Notes: generated by a model from the letters alone, not told the origin. Counted from the first letter of the stretch, positions 40,982 to 50,580 are shown. The stretch: DNA of 64,000 bases from Ruminococcaceae bacterium HV4-5-B5C (GCA_900184925.1 FXYJ02000003.1:1-64000), one strand, 5' to 3'. Program-made: numbers and translations.

Positions 40982-43900
40982 GTGAATATTACCCTTAATA
41001 AATATTCAAAAAGCTCTGTCGTTTTAAACAAACCTGTCTTCACAAACGACAAATCGGGCTACCGCTTCAAGTCGGCTGCAATCTCCAACCTGACGGGCGT
41101 GAATTCCATTACATTTTCCACCACGAATGGGACGACCGTTCAGTCTGTTCCAACCTTTTTAACGCCAACCTCCAGGCTCGCGAGCATCAACGGCGATACC
41201 CGCACCTTCACTTATGTGTTTGCGGGCAGCGTCACCGTCTCGCAGGCGGAAGAGTTTATCCGCGGAACCGTGTTCAATTATGTGGCAGGGGCCGACGTTT
41301 CCGTCACAGTGGACAATAACACAACAAACCTGCCTGACGGGGCGAAAATCACGAAGTTTACTCCGTCCGGCGAGACTTCCGACCATTACTATATGTATGT
41401 GAATAACAAGCTGACATGGAATGATGCCTATAACCAGGCAAAAGGCTACCGTTACATGGGCATGGTCGGTTATCTCGCAACCATCACTTCTCAGGATGAG
41501 GACACCGTCCTTGACAATATCTCCATGAACGGCGGATGGTCGGGCGGTTCCCGTTACACCGATTCCGGTGACGGCGCAACGGCGCCGGGCATTAACAGCA
41601 CGAGAGATCAGTATTTCAGATGGTCCTGCGGCCCGGAACATGGGCAGAGTTATTATCAATATAATGATACGAGCCATAAAGGACCTGTAAACAGTGCATA
41701 TAACGGTTTTAAAGATCCGGCTGAACCGAATAATTACGGTGACAAACCAATGCCGCTTTTGAGTGGTAATTACGAATGGTGTATGCAGATTCATTTCCCT
41801 GCTGATGGATCCAGCACAAAATACACCTGGAATGATCTGAACGCGACCAATACCGGAGGCATCACGGGTTACTTCGTGGAGTTTTCAAACTACAACGGCG
41901 GTATGGATGTTGACTATTCCGGCAGTAAAACGGCAACGGATTCCTACAGCCTTGCCACAGACGGCGGCGTTGAGGAGGTAGCGACCGTCACGTTAAACGC
42001 GCCGGTTTACGGCAGCGATCATTCCGTGTTTTCCTTTGATAACGCGGAACTGACAAACATCAGCACGATCTACTCGCTTACGATTAAACTGGATAACTAC
42101 ACAAACGTATTATCAAAGCCGTCGGCCCCTGCCGTTACCAATGAGCTGACAAACATTGCAGGCGCAAAAAATACCGTTATATATCAGTTTGAGAACGGAA
42201 TTTCCATTGGCGACGCGCAAAACTTTCTGAGAGGGCTTCACTTCCGTTACGGAGGCCTGACCGACACCTCTTCCACCAACGTGAGCATAACCGTGGACGG
42301 CAACAAAACCGATCTGCCGGAAGGGGCGAGCATTACCGAGTTCAACGGGCATTATTATATGTATGTGCCGAGTGATTTCATCTCATGGACCGACGCTTAT
42401 AATAAGGCAAAATCCTATATCTATATGGGGCTGAAAGGGTATTTAGCGACGATTACCTCTCCGGAAGAAGATAATGCTCTGAAAAATATCTCTACAATCA
42501 GTGCATGGTCGGCAGGAACGCGGTTCCTAAATAACGATAACAGCACAATAAACGACCCCGACACTGTGTCCTCCTTTACTCAGAAAGGTACATCTTATTA
42601 TTGGGCATGCGGCCCCGAATCCGGAACCGTCTATTACGACAGAATAACACCGACTTCGACACCCGGTGCGGGATACACAGGCTATAACGGTGCGTACAAT
42701 AACTGGGGAGCCGACCCCGGCCAACCGGATGCATATGACGGGGTAGAAGCCTGTATGCAGATCAACTGGCCGTATGATACGGGTGCAAACGGCGTCATGC
42801 GCTGGAACGACTTACCGAACGACGGTCTGCCGAATCTTGACCTTGTAAAAGGTTACTTCGTCGAGTTCTCTGATTATGACGGCGGACGGGCAGACGGCTT
42901 TACCCAGAGTGCAAACGGAAACAGCGTGGTGCCGATTTCCGTTAAAAAAGGCGACGTTTTCAGCACGGTGAAAAACGGAGGAATCTATTATGTCGACACC
43001 GTTCTGAAAGCCTTTGACCGCAACATTACAAATATCACCGTCAACAACAGCGCTTTTACAAGCGGAGATAAGCTCCCCGGCAACCAGAACACCACCTATA
43101 CCATAAAAGCATCCGATCTGGGCGGAAACACCGCCACAACAACGGTTACGATGAAAACCATCGCGAGCATCTCCGACCCGATCAGCGGACTGACCGTAAA
43201 CAACGTGCAGATGAGCGACGTAAGCGACATCTTAGCCGCAAAAGCGACTCTAACGGGCATTGACACGACGGACGCCAGTGCGGACCAGAAAACAGAAATC
43301 GCAAATGCCATACAAAACTGCAATAACCTGTATTTTGCGCTTTTCAACGCCACGGCAACCCCGGTCAATGGCACAAACAACTGGTATAAAAGCGGGGTGG
43401 GTGACATCACGCTCACCGCTCCGGACGGATTCACAGTCAGCACGGACCCCAGCGGCACATGGACGGATTCCATTTCCGTGGATGGAACGGACGGCGCAAA
43501 TAAGACAGCCGTCTATTACTTAAAGGAAACTTCCACCGGGGATGTTTCCGGCCAGAAAACGTTCAGCTACAAGGTGGATACCACTGCGCCGACAGGCACC
43601 ATCACCATTGAGAACAATGCGTTTAAGAATTTCCTCAGCACCGTTTCCTTCGGCCTGTTCTTCAAAGACAGCGTGGATGTTACCATTTCGGGAACCGATG
43701 GGCTCAGCCAGCCGGTCGGAATCTCTTACCAGAAAGTGAAAGACGGGGAAACGTATCTTGAGAACGGGACGTGGACAGACGGCTCCGCTTTCTCGGTAAG
43801 GGCCAATGAAAAATTCTCGGTCTATGCCAAACTGACAGACGGTGCCGGAAACGTGTCAATCATCAATTCGCAGGGCACGGTAGTCTACACCGACAGTACG

Positions 43901-46276
43901 CAGAACACGACGGATATCAGCTTTACCAAAAAGAGCACCGCCGATGTTTCCGCAACGGTGAACCTCAACGGAAACACCATTCAGTCGATCAAAAACGGCG
44001 GCGCCGCCCTGATATCCGGCACGGATTACACCGTATCGGACGGTACGGTCACCTTCAGGGCAGGCTATCTTAACGGCCTTGCCGTCGGCACATATTCTCT
44101 GACTGTCAGTTACAACCCCATGGGCGAAAGCTATACCGCGGGAACAAACAATCAGGCACCGGCAGACACGGCACTCACTCTTACCATCAAAGGCAGAGAC
44201 CTGTCGGGCGGAACCGACTCCGACGCAGCCGCCGATGTGACGATCACCCCCGCAGGCATGGTTTACAGCGGCAGTGCCTTTGCACCTGACGTAACGGTCA
44301 AAGACGGTTCCACAGTACTTACAGAAGGCACCGACTATACGCTGGGCTGGACGGCCGACATGACAAACGTCGGAGAAAAAACGCTGACCATCGCCTTCAG
44401 GGGCAGTTATCGAGGCTCTGTTACGAAGCAAGCGGCTGTTACCAATGCCGCCATGACCGACACCACAGTTAAAACCCAGTCGGCTGTCTTCAATAACACC
44501 AGCAGGACAATTACGGCTCCTTCGGCAACCGTTGTAAACGCTCAGCCTGTAACGGTGAAATACAGTGCGGACGGCGGAGTAACTTATCCGCTGACTTCTC
44601 CGCCGCAGTATACCTACACGGGCACCTACGATGTGTTCTATCAATTGTCCGCACCGAACCACGATGCGGCGACAGGCAAGATCACATTCACAGTCGATGC
44701 GGCAACAGACAACACAGTCAGTACGCCCGTGCTGAACGGCTGGGTCTTCGGCGAAACAGCCAACACACCATCCGCGACCGCGAAGTACGGCACCCCCGTG
44801 TTTACTTACAGCGACAGCGAAAACGGCACATATACTGCAAATGCTCCTGCCAAAGCCGGAACTTATTTTGTGAAGGCCGCCGTTGCCTCCTCTGATGATT
44901 ACAACGGCTGTGAAGCGACAGCCAGCTTCACAATTTCTGCAAAACCGATCAACAGCAGCGAGGTTGCTCTGAGCGGGATCAATGACTATTATCTCTTTAC
45001 AGGCAGCGCCATTACTCCGGAGCCGACGGTAACGGTAAACGGCACGACCCTGACGAAAGACACCGATTATACGGTGGCATATGAGAACAACACGGATATC
45101 GGTACGGCTGCAAAGGTAAAAGTAACCTTAAAGGGCAACTATTCCGGCACGGCGGAAAAGACCTTTGAAATCCGCTACGGCACGATTGACGATACCGACA
45201 TCAAAAACGTCATTACGCTGCCGGACTTCAACTCCCAGGGCTGGCACAATCAGGATATCGTGGTAACTGCCGTAGGAGACTGGACACTCTGCACCGACCC
45301 GACCGGAACCTTCGGCACAGAACTCACAATCAGCGACGAAAGCACCCGGACCGGAACCGACTATACCTTCTACATCAAAGCGGCCGACGGCAGCGTCTAT
45401 GAGAGAACGCTGAATTACAAGCTGGACAAAACTGCCCCGGAGGGCAGCGTCGATGTCACCCAGAGCGGACTGAAAAACTTCCTCAGGACCATCTCCTTCG
45501 GGCTGCTTTTTAACTCCGATGCGGATGTTACCGTGAACTCGAACGATGATCTCAGCGGTATTGCCAATGTTCAGGTCTACAGGGCGGACAGGGAACTGAC
45601 CGAAGCGGAGCTCGCGGATGTTGCGTGGAGCGATTATACCGGCGCCATCCATGAAACGGCAAAAGACGCGGAGCATTTTGTCTACTACGCGCGTATTACC
45701 GACAATGCCGGAAACACGGTTGTTGTCAATTCCGACGGCGTCACGTTTGACACCACTCCGCCGGTGATCAGCGGCGTCACAAACGGCGGCACCTATTATA
45801 CCACACAGAAGTTCTTCGTCACCGACGCCAATGTCGACACCGTGCTGGTTAACGGCAAGAAGCTGACCGGCGGCAATATCCTCTTCGGCAACGTGAACGA
45901 AACCTATACCATCGTTGCTACCGACAAAGCCGGAAACACCACAACCTACATGCTGGCGATGAAGCCGCTTTCCAATTTGTCCGATCCCCTCAATAATATT
46001 CCGGGAGACAGGAAAGACCCCGACGACAAAAAGAAAATCGAAGATATCAGGAAAAAAGCGGAAGATGTTGACATCACCAATGCAACAGAGGAAGAGAAAC
46101 AAGCGCGGCAGAAAATCATTGACCAGTGCGACCGCATGCTGAAGGAGTATTCCACATCTCCTCAGACGGGTGACTCCGGCAATCTGCCGATGTGGATCAC
46201 ACTGTTCCTTGTTTCCGGCGGTCTGCTCACCGCTCTCAGTGTCAGGAAAAAGCGCAAAGATTCGGAAGAAAAATAA
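40982..46276 (+). CDS. C-terminal part of the split surface protein: lectin domains and sorting signal
   Basis: About 1,764 residues. Two C-type-lectin-like domains (GYLATITSQDED ... CGPE ... EPNNYGD ... WNDL ... GYFVEFS, and GYLATITSPEED ... CGPE ... WNDLPNDG ... GYFVEFS) follow N-terminal repeats. Several Ig/bacterial-Ig-like and MBG-like repeats fill the middle (STADVSATVNLNG, AMVYSGSAF region). The end is SPQTGD, a hydrophobic segment (MWITLFLVSGGLLTALSV) and KKRKDSEEK, a sortase substrate signal. GTG at 40982 lacks an RBS and a signal peptide, so it is translated only if the TAA is passed or a restart occurs. Confidence 0.75.
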   Translation: MNITLNKYSKSSVVLNKPVFTNDKSGYRFKSAAISNLTGVNSITFSTTNGTTVQSVPTFLTPTSRLASINGDTRTFTYVFAGSVTVSQAEEFIRGTVFNYVAGADVSVTVDNNTTNLPDGAKITKFTPSGETSDHYYMYVNNKLTWNDAYNQAKGYRYMGMVGYLATITSQDEDTVLDNISMNGGWSGGSRYTDSGDGATAPGINSTRDQYFRWSCGPEHGQSYYQYNDTSHKGPVNSAYNGFKDPAEPNNYGDKPMPLLSGNYEWCMQIHFPADGSSTKYTWNDLNATNTGGITGYFVEFSNYNGGMDVDYSGSKTATDSYSLATDGGVEEVATVTLNAPVYGSDHSVFSFDNAELTNISTIYSLTIKLDNYTNVLSKPSAPAVTNELTNIAGAKNTVIYQFENGISIGDAQNFLRGLHFRYGGLTDTSSTNVSITVDGNKTDLPEGASITEFNGHYYMYVPSDFISWTDAYNKAKSYIYMGLKGYLATITSPEEDNALKNISTISAWSAGTRFLNNDNSTINDPDTVSSFTQKGTSYYWACGPESGTVYYDRITPTSTPGAGYTGYNGAYNNWGADPGQPDAYDGVEACMQINWPYDTGANGVMRWNDLPNDGLPNLDLVKGYFVEFSDYDGGRADGFTQSANGNSVVPISVKKGDVFSTVKNGGIYYVDTVLKAFDRNITNITVNNSAFTSGDKLPGNQNTTYTIKASDLGGNTATTTVTMKTIASISDPISGLTVNNVQMSDVSDILAAKATLTGIDTTDASADQKTEIANAIQNCNNLYFALFNATATPVNGTNNWYKSGVGDITLTAPDGFTVSTDPSGTWTDSISVDGTDGANKTAVYYLKETSTGDVSGQKTFSYKVDTTAPTGTITIENNAFKNFLSTVSFGLFFKDSVDVTISGTDGLSQPVGISYQKVKDGETYLENGTWTDGSAFSVRANEKFSVYAKLTDGAGNVSIINSQGTVVYTDSTQNTTDISFTKKSTADVSATVNLNGNTIQSIKNGGAALISGTDYTVSDGTVTFRAGYLNGLAVGTYSLTVSYNPMGESYTAGTNNQAPADTALTLTIKGRDLSGGTDSDAAADVTITPAGMVYSGSAFAPDVTVKDGSTVLTEGTDYTLGWTADMTNVGEKTLTIAFRGSYRGSVTKQAAVTNAAMTDTTVKTQSAVFNNTSRTITAPSATVVNAQPVTVKYSADGGVTYPLTSPPQYTYTGTYDVFYQLSAPNHDAATGKITFTVDAATDNTVSTPVLNGWVFGETANTPSATAKYGTPVFTYSDSENGTYTANAPAKAGTYFVKAAVASSDDYNGCEATASFTISAKPINSSEVALSGINDYYLFTGSAITPEPTVTVNGTTLTKDTDYTVAYENNTDIGTAAKVKVTLKGNYSGTAEKTFEIRYGTIDDTDIKNVITLPDFNSQGWHNQDIVVTAVGDWTLCTDPTGTFGTELTISDESTRTGTDYTFYIKAADGSVYERTLNYKLDKTAPEGSVDVTQSGLKNFLRTISFGLLFNSDADVTVNSNDDLSGIANVQVYRADRELTEAELADVAWSDYTGAIHETAKDAEHFVYYARITDNAGNTVVVNSDGVTFDTTPPVISGVTNGGTYYTTQKFFVTDANVDTVLVNGKKLTGGNILFGNVNETYTIVATDKAGNTTTYMLAMKPLSNLSDPLNNIPGDRKDPDDKKKIEDIRKKAEDVDITNATEEEKQARQKIIDQCDRMLKEYSTSPQTGDSGNLPMWITLFLVSGGLLTALSVRKKRKDSEEK

Positions 46277-46293
46277 ACAGATGAGAAAGCAGC

Positions 46294-46334
46294 CGCCCGG
46301 CCTGAGAAACCAGACCGGGCGACCCTTTTTTTAC
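46294..46334 (+). terminator. terminator after the surface protein
   Basis: CGCCCGG/CCGGGCG stem with a 13-nt loop followed by ACCCTTTTTTT. Confidence 0.8.
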
Positions 46335-46371
46335 GCTGTTTCGGCAAAAGGAACGCAATGCCCGCAAAGCC

Positions 46372-46400
46372 TTGACTTTCTTCCCGAAAAAAGTTATTAT
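46372..46400 (+). promoter_or_regulatory. promoter upstream of the ECF S-component leader
   Basis: TTGACT (46372-46377), 17-base spacer, TATTAT (46395-46400). Confidence 0.65.
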
Positions 46401-46405
46401 TTAAG

Positions 46406-46530
46406 AAATTGTGTCATGAAGGCACAAACGGTAAGTTGCGATAAAAGTTCATATCCGTTATAACGATAACCATGAAGGGAATCTGCAGCAATGCGGGTCT
46501 GTTCGTGGCTTTTATTTTATCAGCGAGAAG
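46406..46530 (+). ncRNA. candidate structured leader (riboswitch-like)
   Basis: Between promoter and ATG lie ~140 bases, much longer than a normal leader. A 7-bp stem CCATGAA/TTCGTGG (46470-46476 with 46502-46508) encloses a CTGCA GCAA TGCGG hairpin with a GNRA loop. Further 5' is ACGG/CCGT pairing and a CGTTATAACG palindrome. It precedes an ECF transporter S component, a class of genes often under riboswitch control. I could not match it to a known riboswitch by motif. Confidence 0.5.
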
Positions 46531-46541
46531 GAGAAAATTGT

Positions 46542-47069
46542 ATGAAAATGACTAGCACGGCGAAACTGACCGGGAGTGCACTGTGCATGGCACTTGGAAT
46601 CGTATTCCCCATGATCTTTCACATGTTCGGTGCGGGACCAACCTTTTTACCCATGCACATTCCGGTTTTACTCTGCGGGCTTCTGTTCGGCTGGCAGTAT
46701 GGCGCGGTATGCGGCGTTATTGTGCCGCTCCTGTCTTCACTCTGCACCGGCATGCCCCCGATTTTCCCCACTGCAGTTGTCATGATGTTTGAGCTTTGCG
46801 CTTACGGCATTTTAAGCGGCCTGTTTTACCAGAAACTGCGCTGGAACATTTACCTGGCCCTGCTGTGCGCGATGCTGGGCGGACGCGTCGTTTCCGGTCT
46901 GGCGAGCGCGGTTTTCTACGGGGTGGCGGGGAAAGCCTACGGCTTTATGGCTTTTGTCTCCGGAGCCTTTGTGACGGCGCTTCCGGGCATTGCGATTCAG
47001 ATTATTTTTATCCCCGTCATTGTGATGGCTTTGGGGAGGGCAAAATTATTTCAGAGGGAACAGGTGTGA
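46542..47069 (+). CDS. ECF transporter S component
   Basis: 175 residues, six predicted membrane helices. Pattern MALGIVFPMIFHMFGAGPTFLPMHIPVLLCGLLFGWQYG, LLSSLCTGMPPIFPTAVVMMFELCAYG is typical of the substrate-binding (S) component of energy-coupling-factor transporters. Start chosen with GAGAAGGAGA 6-10 bases upstream. Substrate unknown; the candidate leader RNA and a downstream methyltransferase are the only clues. Confidence 0.85.
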   Translation: MKMTSTAKLTGSALCMALGIVFPMIFHMFGAGPTFLPMHIPVLLCGLLFGWQYGAVCGVIVPLLSSLCTGMPPIFPTAVVMMFELCAYGILSGLFYQKLRWNIYLALLCAMLGGRVVSGLASAVFYGVAGKAYGFMAFVSGAFVTALPGIAIQIIFIPVIVMALGRAKLFQREQV

Positions 47070-47076
47070 ACGAAAA

Positions 47077-47679
47077 GTGGATCAGGAACCGAACCAAACC
47101 GGAATCATAAAAGAGTTTTTTAACCGCTGCGCACCTACCTGGGACGATTCGTGCAGGCAGGATTCGCAGAAGACAAATGCAATCGTGAGCCTTGCCGGAG
47201 TCGGCATCGGCTCGCGCGTTGCCGATGTGGCCTGCGGAACCGGCGTCCTGTTTCCCGAAATTCTGTCGCGGAAGCCGGAACTTCTTATGGGGATCGATCT
47301 TTCGGACGGAATGATTGAAAAGGCACGCTCCAAGTTTTCCAGCCCGTGCCTCCGGCTGGTCGCTTCCGATTTGTTTGATGTGCATGAATCCGGGTTTGAC
47401 GCGGTCATTCTTTACAACGCGTATCCGCATTTTCCGGATAAGATCAGATTATCGAGACATCTGGCGGCCATGCTGAAGCCGGGCGGAAAATTTGTCGTCG
47501 CCCACGGCGAAGGAAAAGACGCGATCAACAGCCATCACCGCGGACCGGCTGTCAGCAGGATTTCTTGGGAACTGCGGCCTGTCGGCGAAGAGGCTGCGAA
47601 GTTCACGGATGAATTCAAAATCGACAGGATGGTCGACACGGACGGCTTTTACTTATTCTCCGGCGTTAAAATCTCCTGA
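47077..47679 (+). CDS. class I SAM-dependent methyltransferase
   Basis: 200 residues. Motif I VADVACGTGVLFPEIL, motif II GIDLSDGMIEKA, then DLFDVHESGFDAVILYNAYPHF (motif IV) and MLKPGGKFVVAHGEG (motif post-IV). GTG start 8 bases after the stop of the transporter gene; likely same operon. Substrate not predictable; a terminator follows. Confidence 0.85.
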   Translation: MDQEPNQTGIIKEFFNRCAPTWDDSCRQDSQKTNAIVSLAGVGIGSRVADVACGTGVLFPEILSRKPELLMGIDLSDGMIEKARSKFSSPCLRLVASDLFDVHESGFDAVILYNAYPHFPDKIRLSRHLAAMLKPGGKFVVAHGEGKDAINSHHRGPAVSRISWELRPVGEEAAKFTDEFKIDRMVDTDGFYLFSGVKIS

Positions 47680-47692
47680 AGATTTGTTGTAC

Positions 47693-47725
47693 AAAAAGGA
47701 CCCGGTTGTTCACCGGGTCCTTTTT
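47693..47725 (+). terminator. terminator after the methyltransferase
   Basis: AGGACCCGG/CCGGGTCCT stem with loop TTGTTCA, then TTTTT; flanking A residues allow function in both directions. Confidence 0.85.
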
Positions 47726-47984
47726 GTGCGTCTTTTGCAGAGAAAAGAGGCAGTCCGTTCTTCCCGGAAAGTCCGCTGGGCAAAAAAATAAGCCGCTTAT
47801 GGCCGCAAATCCACAAGAGGCTCGTATGAAAAAAGGCTGGCTCCATTATATGAGATAAAGAAGGGAAGGAAATGAAGCAGAAGAACATTGCGAAAATTTA
47901 GCGAAAATTACCCATCGGTTTACCTCAGAATGTTTATCGTAAGAAAAAAAGCCGCCCTTTGCCGCCGCAATCGATGCGGCGGGC

Positions 47985-48011
47985 ATAAAAAAACACGCTC
48001 CGAAGAGCGCG
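47985..48011 (-). terminator. terminator of the zinc-ribbon gene
   Basis: Minus-strand CGCTC TTCG GAGCG stem with TGTTTTTTT following. A second, GC-rich inverted repeat (GCCGCCGC/GCGGCGGGC) lies just downstream at 47961-47984. Confidence 0.8.
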
Positions 48012-48028
48012 TTTTCGAGCTGCTGAAA

Positions 48029-48298
48029 TTACCGCTGCTTGGAGAAGCAGTCGCTGCAATAAACCGGGCGGCCTTCGGTGGGCTTAAACGGCACTTTGCA
48101 GGTCTTCCCGCAGGAAGCGCAAACGGCGTCGAACATCTCACGCTGAGAACCCCTCGAGTTTTTGCGGGCGTCACGGCAAGATTTGCATCTCTGGGGCTCG
48201 TTCATGAACCCTTTTTCTTCGTAGAAATCCTGTTCGCTTGCAGTAAACACGAATTCCTGCCCGCAGTCCTTACAGACCAATGTTTTGTCCTGATGCAT
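48029..48298 (-). CDS. double zinc-ribbon protein
   Basis: 89 residues. CKDCGQEFVFTASEQDFYEEKGFMNEPQRCKSCRDARK (Cys pairs with the typical E-K-G-F/P loop of the zinc-ribbon protein family) followed by a second ribbon VCASCGKTCKVPFKPTEGRPVYCSDCF. Common in Clostridia next to no fixed partner. Own promoter and terminator. Confidence 0.85.
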   Translation of the reverse strand: MHQDKTLVCKDCGQEFVFTASEQDFYEEKGFMNEPQRCKSCRDARKNSRGSQREMFDAVCASCGKTCKVPFKPTEGRPVYCSDCFSKQR

Positions 48299-48358
48299 CT
48301 AGGCATACCTCGTTTGAATAAAATATGCCTAAACCGTACGGGTCAGGCACTTACGTTA

Positions 48359-48387
48359 AGTATAGAGGAAACATCTTCAGTTGTCAA
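48359..48387 (-). promoter_or_regulatory. promoter of the zinc-ribbon gene
   Basis: On the minus strand TTGACA (48382-48387), 17-base spacer, TATACT (48359-48364). Confidence 0.8.
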
Positions 48388-48536
48388 CTGTTTTTTGATG
48401 AAGAACAGGAAAATCAGGAAAAAAATAGTGCCGCGGCGGGCGACGCTTTTTTTGGCAGCTTTTTGCCCCTAATCTGCCGGTATGCGGGCGGCGGCATTCG
48501 CAGCAGGGCGGATGCCGCCGGACTTATGGCAATCAA

Positions 48537-48638
48537 CTAACGGCAGGAAGGTTTGCAGCACCAGCACCAGCAGCAGCGGCATGGATTCCAGACCCAGCCA
48601 CAGCACCAGATGCGACAGCAGCTGTCATTACAGCACAT
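48537..48638 (-). CDS. 33-residue, 13-cysteine peptide
   Basis: Minus-strand ORF of 33 codons. Strong AAGGAGGG six bases before ATG. Cys at 2,3,7,8,12,13,20,22,23,25,27,28,32 and Trp at 11,15,17,24,26, mostly as CC, CW and CWC clusters; only one aspartate and a few basic residues. No cleavable leader. The density suggests a metal-binding peptide, spore-coat/exosporium component or a small antimicrobial; none can be decided. Because it is short and low-complexity, expression must be checked. Confidence 0.6.
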   Translation of the reverse strand: MCCNDSCCRIWCCGWVWNPCRCCWCWCCKPSCR

Positions 48639-48866
48639 ACAGTTCCCTCCTTTTTAGGGGGTTGCTATATGGTATGCAGCCCTGACAAAAGATGCTAATT
48701 TTCGTGAAAAAAATACCGGGCGCGTCATTATGAATGCCGATTGTTCTTTCCCCGACATGTGCACGGGCCGGGTGCCGCCCAGACGAAGAATTTGTTCTTT
48801 ATTCGTAACATTCCGCAGGACTTTTCATAGTATGGCTTGATTGGAAGGAAAGGAGAATGCCCGGGT

Positions 48867-49271
48867 ATGCCGAATGAAGAATTAAGAGACTACGGCCCGG
48901 CTCCGGTCGTAGTCAATATTGAAGGAGCAACCAAAGCAAACGATACATTTCGCATGGCTCTGTGGACGGGGAGATACCTGCAGCTTACGCTGATGAGCAT
49001 CAAACCGGGAGAAGATATCGGGCAGGAAATGCACCCCGCCACCGATCAGTTCATCCGCGTGGAGCAGGGCGAGGGCATGGTAAAAATGGGGAACCGGAAA
49101 GATATGCTGAGTTTCCAGAGAAGGATCGGCCCCAGCGATGCAGTCATTGTTCCGGCGGGAACATGGCACAACATTGTTAACGTCGGCAATGTTCCGCTGA
49201 AAGTTTACTCTATTTATGCACCTCCGCAACATCCGCGCGGGACGGTTCAGCAGACGAAGCCTGTTATGTAG
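48867..49271 (+). CDS. cupin-domain protein
   Basis: 134 residues. Cupin motif 1 is GQEMHPATDQFIRVEQGEGMVKMG and motif 2 VIVPAGTWHNIVNVGN; both have metal-ligand His/Glu. AAGGAG 11 bases upstream of ATG. Likely a small metal-binding sensor or sugar/oxalate-type enzyme of unknown substrate; single gene, hairpin follows. Confidence 0.85.
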   Translation: MPNEELRDYGPAPVVVNIEGATKANDTFRMALWTGRYLQLTLMSIKPGEDIGQEMHPATDQFIRVEQGEGMVKMGNRKDMLSFQRRIGPSDAVIVPAGTWHNIVNVGNVPLKVYSIYAPPQHPRGTVQQTKPVM

Positions 49272-49295
49272 AACCCGGAAAATGAGAAGATTGGC

Positions 49296-49325
49296 TTTCC
49301 GGCTGCCCTTCGGCAGCCGGAAATG
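49296..49325 (+). terminator. hairpin after the cupin gene
   Basis: 12-bp perfect stem (TTTCCGGCTGCC/GGCAGCCGGAAA, loop CTTC) followed by the weak tract TGTTAATTT. Confidence 0.65.
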
Positions 49326-49402
49326 TTAATTTCCGGTGAATTCTGGTCGAAATTGCTCGAATCGAATCGAAAATTGGACTATAATGTTCCAGGGTGAATA
49401 TT

Positions 49403-49573
49403 ATGACTGCAGAGGAACTTAAGAAACTGGACAAGATGATTCGCGACATTCCGTATCCCTACAGAGAAAATTTTCCGTCGCTGAAAAAAATGCTGCGCGA
49501 TATTTCCGATCAGCAGGATGTTTCCGTATCTTCTGTTGTGCAGCAGTATCTTGCGTGGAAGTGGTCGAAGTAG
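49403..49573 (+). CDS. 56-residue helical protein
   Basis: Short ORF with AGGGTG six bases before the ATG: TAEELKKLDKMIRDIPYPYR, FPSLKKMLRDISDQQDVSVSSVV. Two amphipathic helices, not a known family to me. It converges with the next, opposite gene (stop to stop 18 bases). Confidence 0.6.
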   Translation: MTAEELKKLDKMIRDIPYPYRENFPSLKKMLRDISDQQDVSVSSVVQQYLAWKWSK

Positions 49574-49590
49574 GATCTTTTACCGTGCGC

Positions 49591-49995
49591 TTACGGCTTG
49601 CTTTGACCGTCCCGTGCCCTTTTGCGCGCCTCGTCATCCAGAATGTCGCCGATGTGATACCAGTGCTGCACGGCGTTTTCGAGCCGGAAGTAATGAAACA
49701 GGTAGCACCCGGTCAGCACGACCATGAGCAGAAGCAGGGCGAGAACTCCGGGCGTCTGCGACGACGAGACAAACAGCATGAAAAGAAGGATGGAGCACAC
49801 TGCCGTAAGCGATGTGACGAGGAAATGGACAAGCCGTTCGTGCTGAAGCCACCGAAGACGTTCCAGGTGGCGGTTCAGCAGCCGGGACGGGTCCTCGCCG
49901 CTTTCCAGACGCTGTGCCAGGTCGTTTTCGTATCGCCGGCAGGTTCCCATAATGTCGATGCCGAAACGGTCCTTTTTCCGTTCAAACCGATCCAT
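49591..49995 (-). CDS. two-TM membrane protein
   Basis: 134 residues. A charged, helical N-terminal 55 residues (ENDLAQRLESGEDPSRLLNRHLERLRWLQHE), two adjacent hydrophobic segments (about 57-77 and 83-102) and a charged C-terminus (HIGDILDDEARKRARD). No family recognised. Confidence 0.65.
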   Translation of the reverse strand: MDRFERKKDRFGIDIMGTCRRYENDLAQRLESGEDPSRLLNRHLERLRWLQHERLVHFLVTSLTAVCSILLFMLFVSSSQTPGVLALLLLMVVLTGCYLFHYFRLENAVQHWYHIGDILDDEARKRARDGQSKP

Positions 49996-50248
49996 CGATT
50001 CCGCCTCCGCTTTTTTCTTTCATTCTACCACCCGGGGGCGCTTTCCGGCGCGCGCCGGGGAACTTTTTTTTGCAGCAGTCCCAGTCCCGGACAGGGCGTA
50101 TCGGAGTTCATCCGATACGCCCTGTCTGCGTCCGCTATTTTTTCGGCGCCGGCCGCGCAATTGAGCCGGGCCGTTATTTCAGGAAACCGGTTCGTACCGG
50201 GGAGATCAGGGCAAAAAAATACCCGCGGCATTTCGCCACGGTTCCTTG

Positions 50249-50386
50249 TTACTTGTCCGATTTGTCCTGCAGAGATTCTTCTTCCTGCATTTTGAGCTTT
50301 CCGGCTGTTTCATGCCTTCGCCGGGTAACTTCGTCAACGAGCTTTTTTCGGTCTTTCTTCGGAAGCTGCAGAAGTTCGTAAATCAT
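50249..50386 (-). CDS. 45-residue charged small protein
   Basis: IYELLQLPKKDRKKLVDEVTRR followed by an acidic tail (MQEEESLQDKSDK). GGAGG nine bases before ATG (or a TTG two codons earlier). A helical, hydrophilic protein with no recognisable family. Confidence 0.55.
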   Translation of the reverse strand: MIYELLQLPKKDRKKLVDEVTRRRHETAGKLKMQEEESLQDKSDK

Positions 50387-50580
50387 GCCCAACGGCCTCC
50401 CTCCTTTCCAATGCTATCGTAACGCACTTTTGGCGTGCCCGCAAGCAGAATTGTGTAAAATTTTTGAAATATCCCCGTTGGCAGACTTTTCAATCTTTGT
50501 TCACTGATTCAACCGGGTTTTCAACATATAGCGTTTCGGAAGAAAGCAGCGTCCATATCTTCCAAATTTGACGAAAAATT

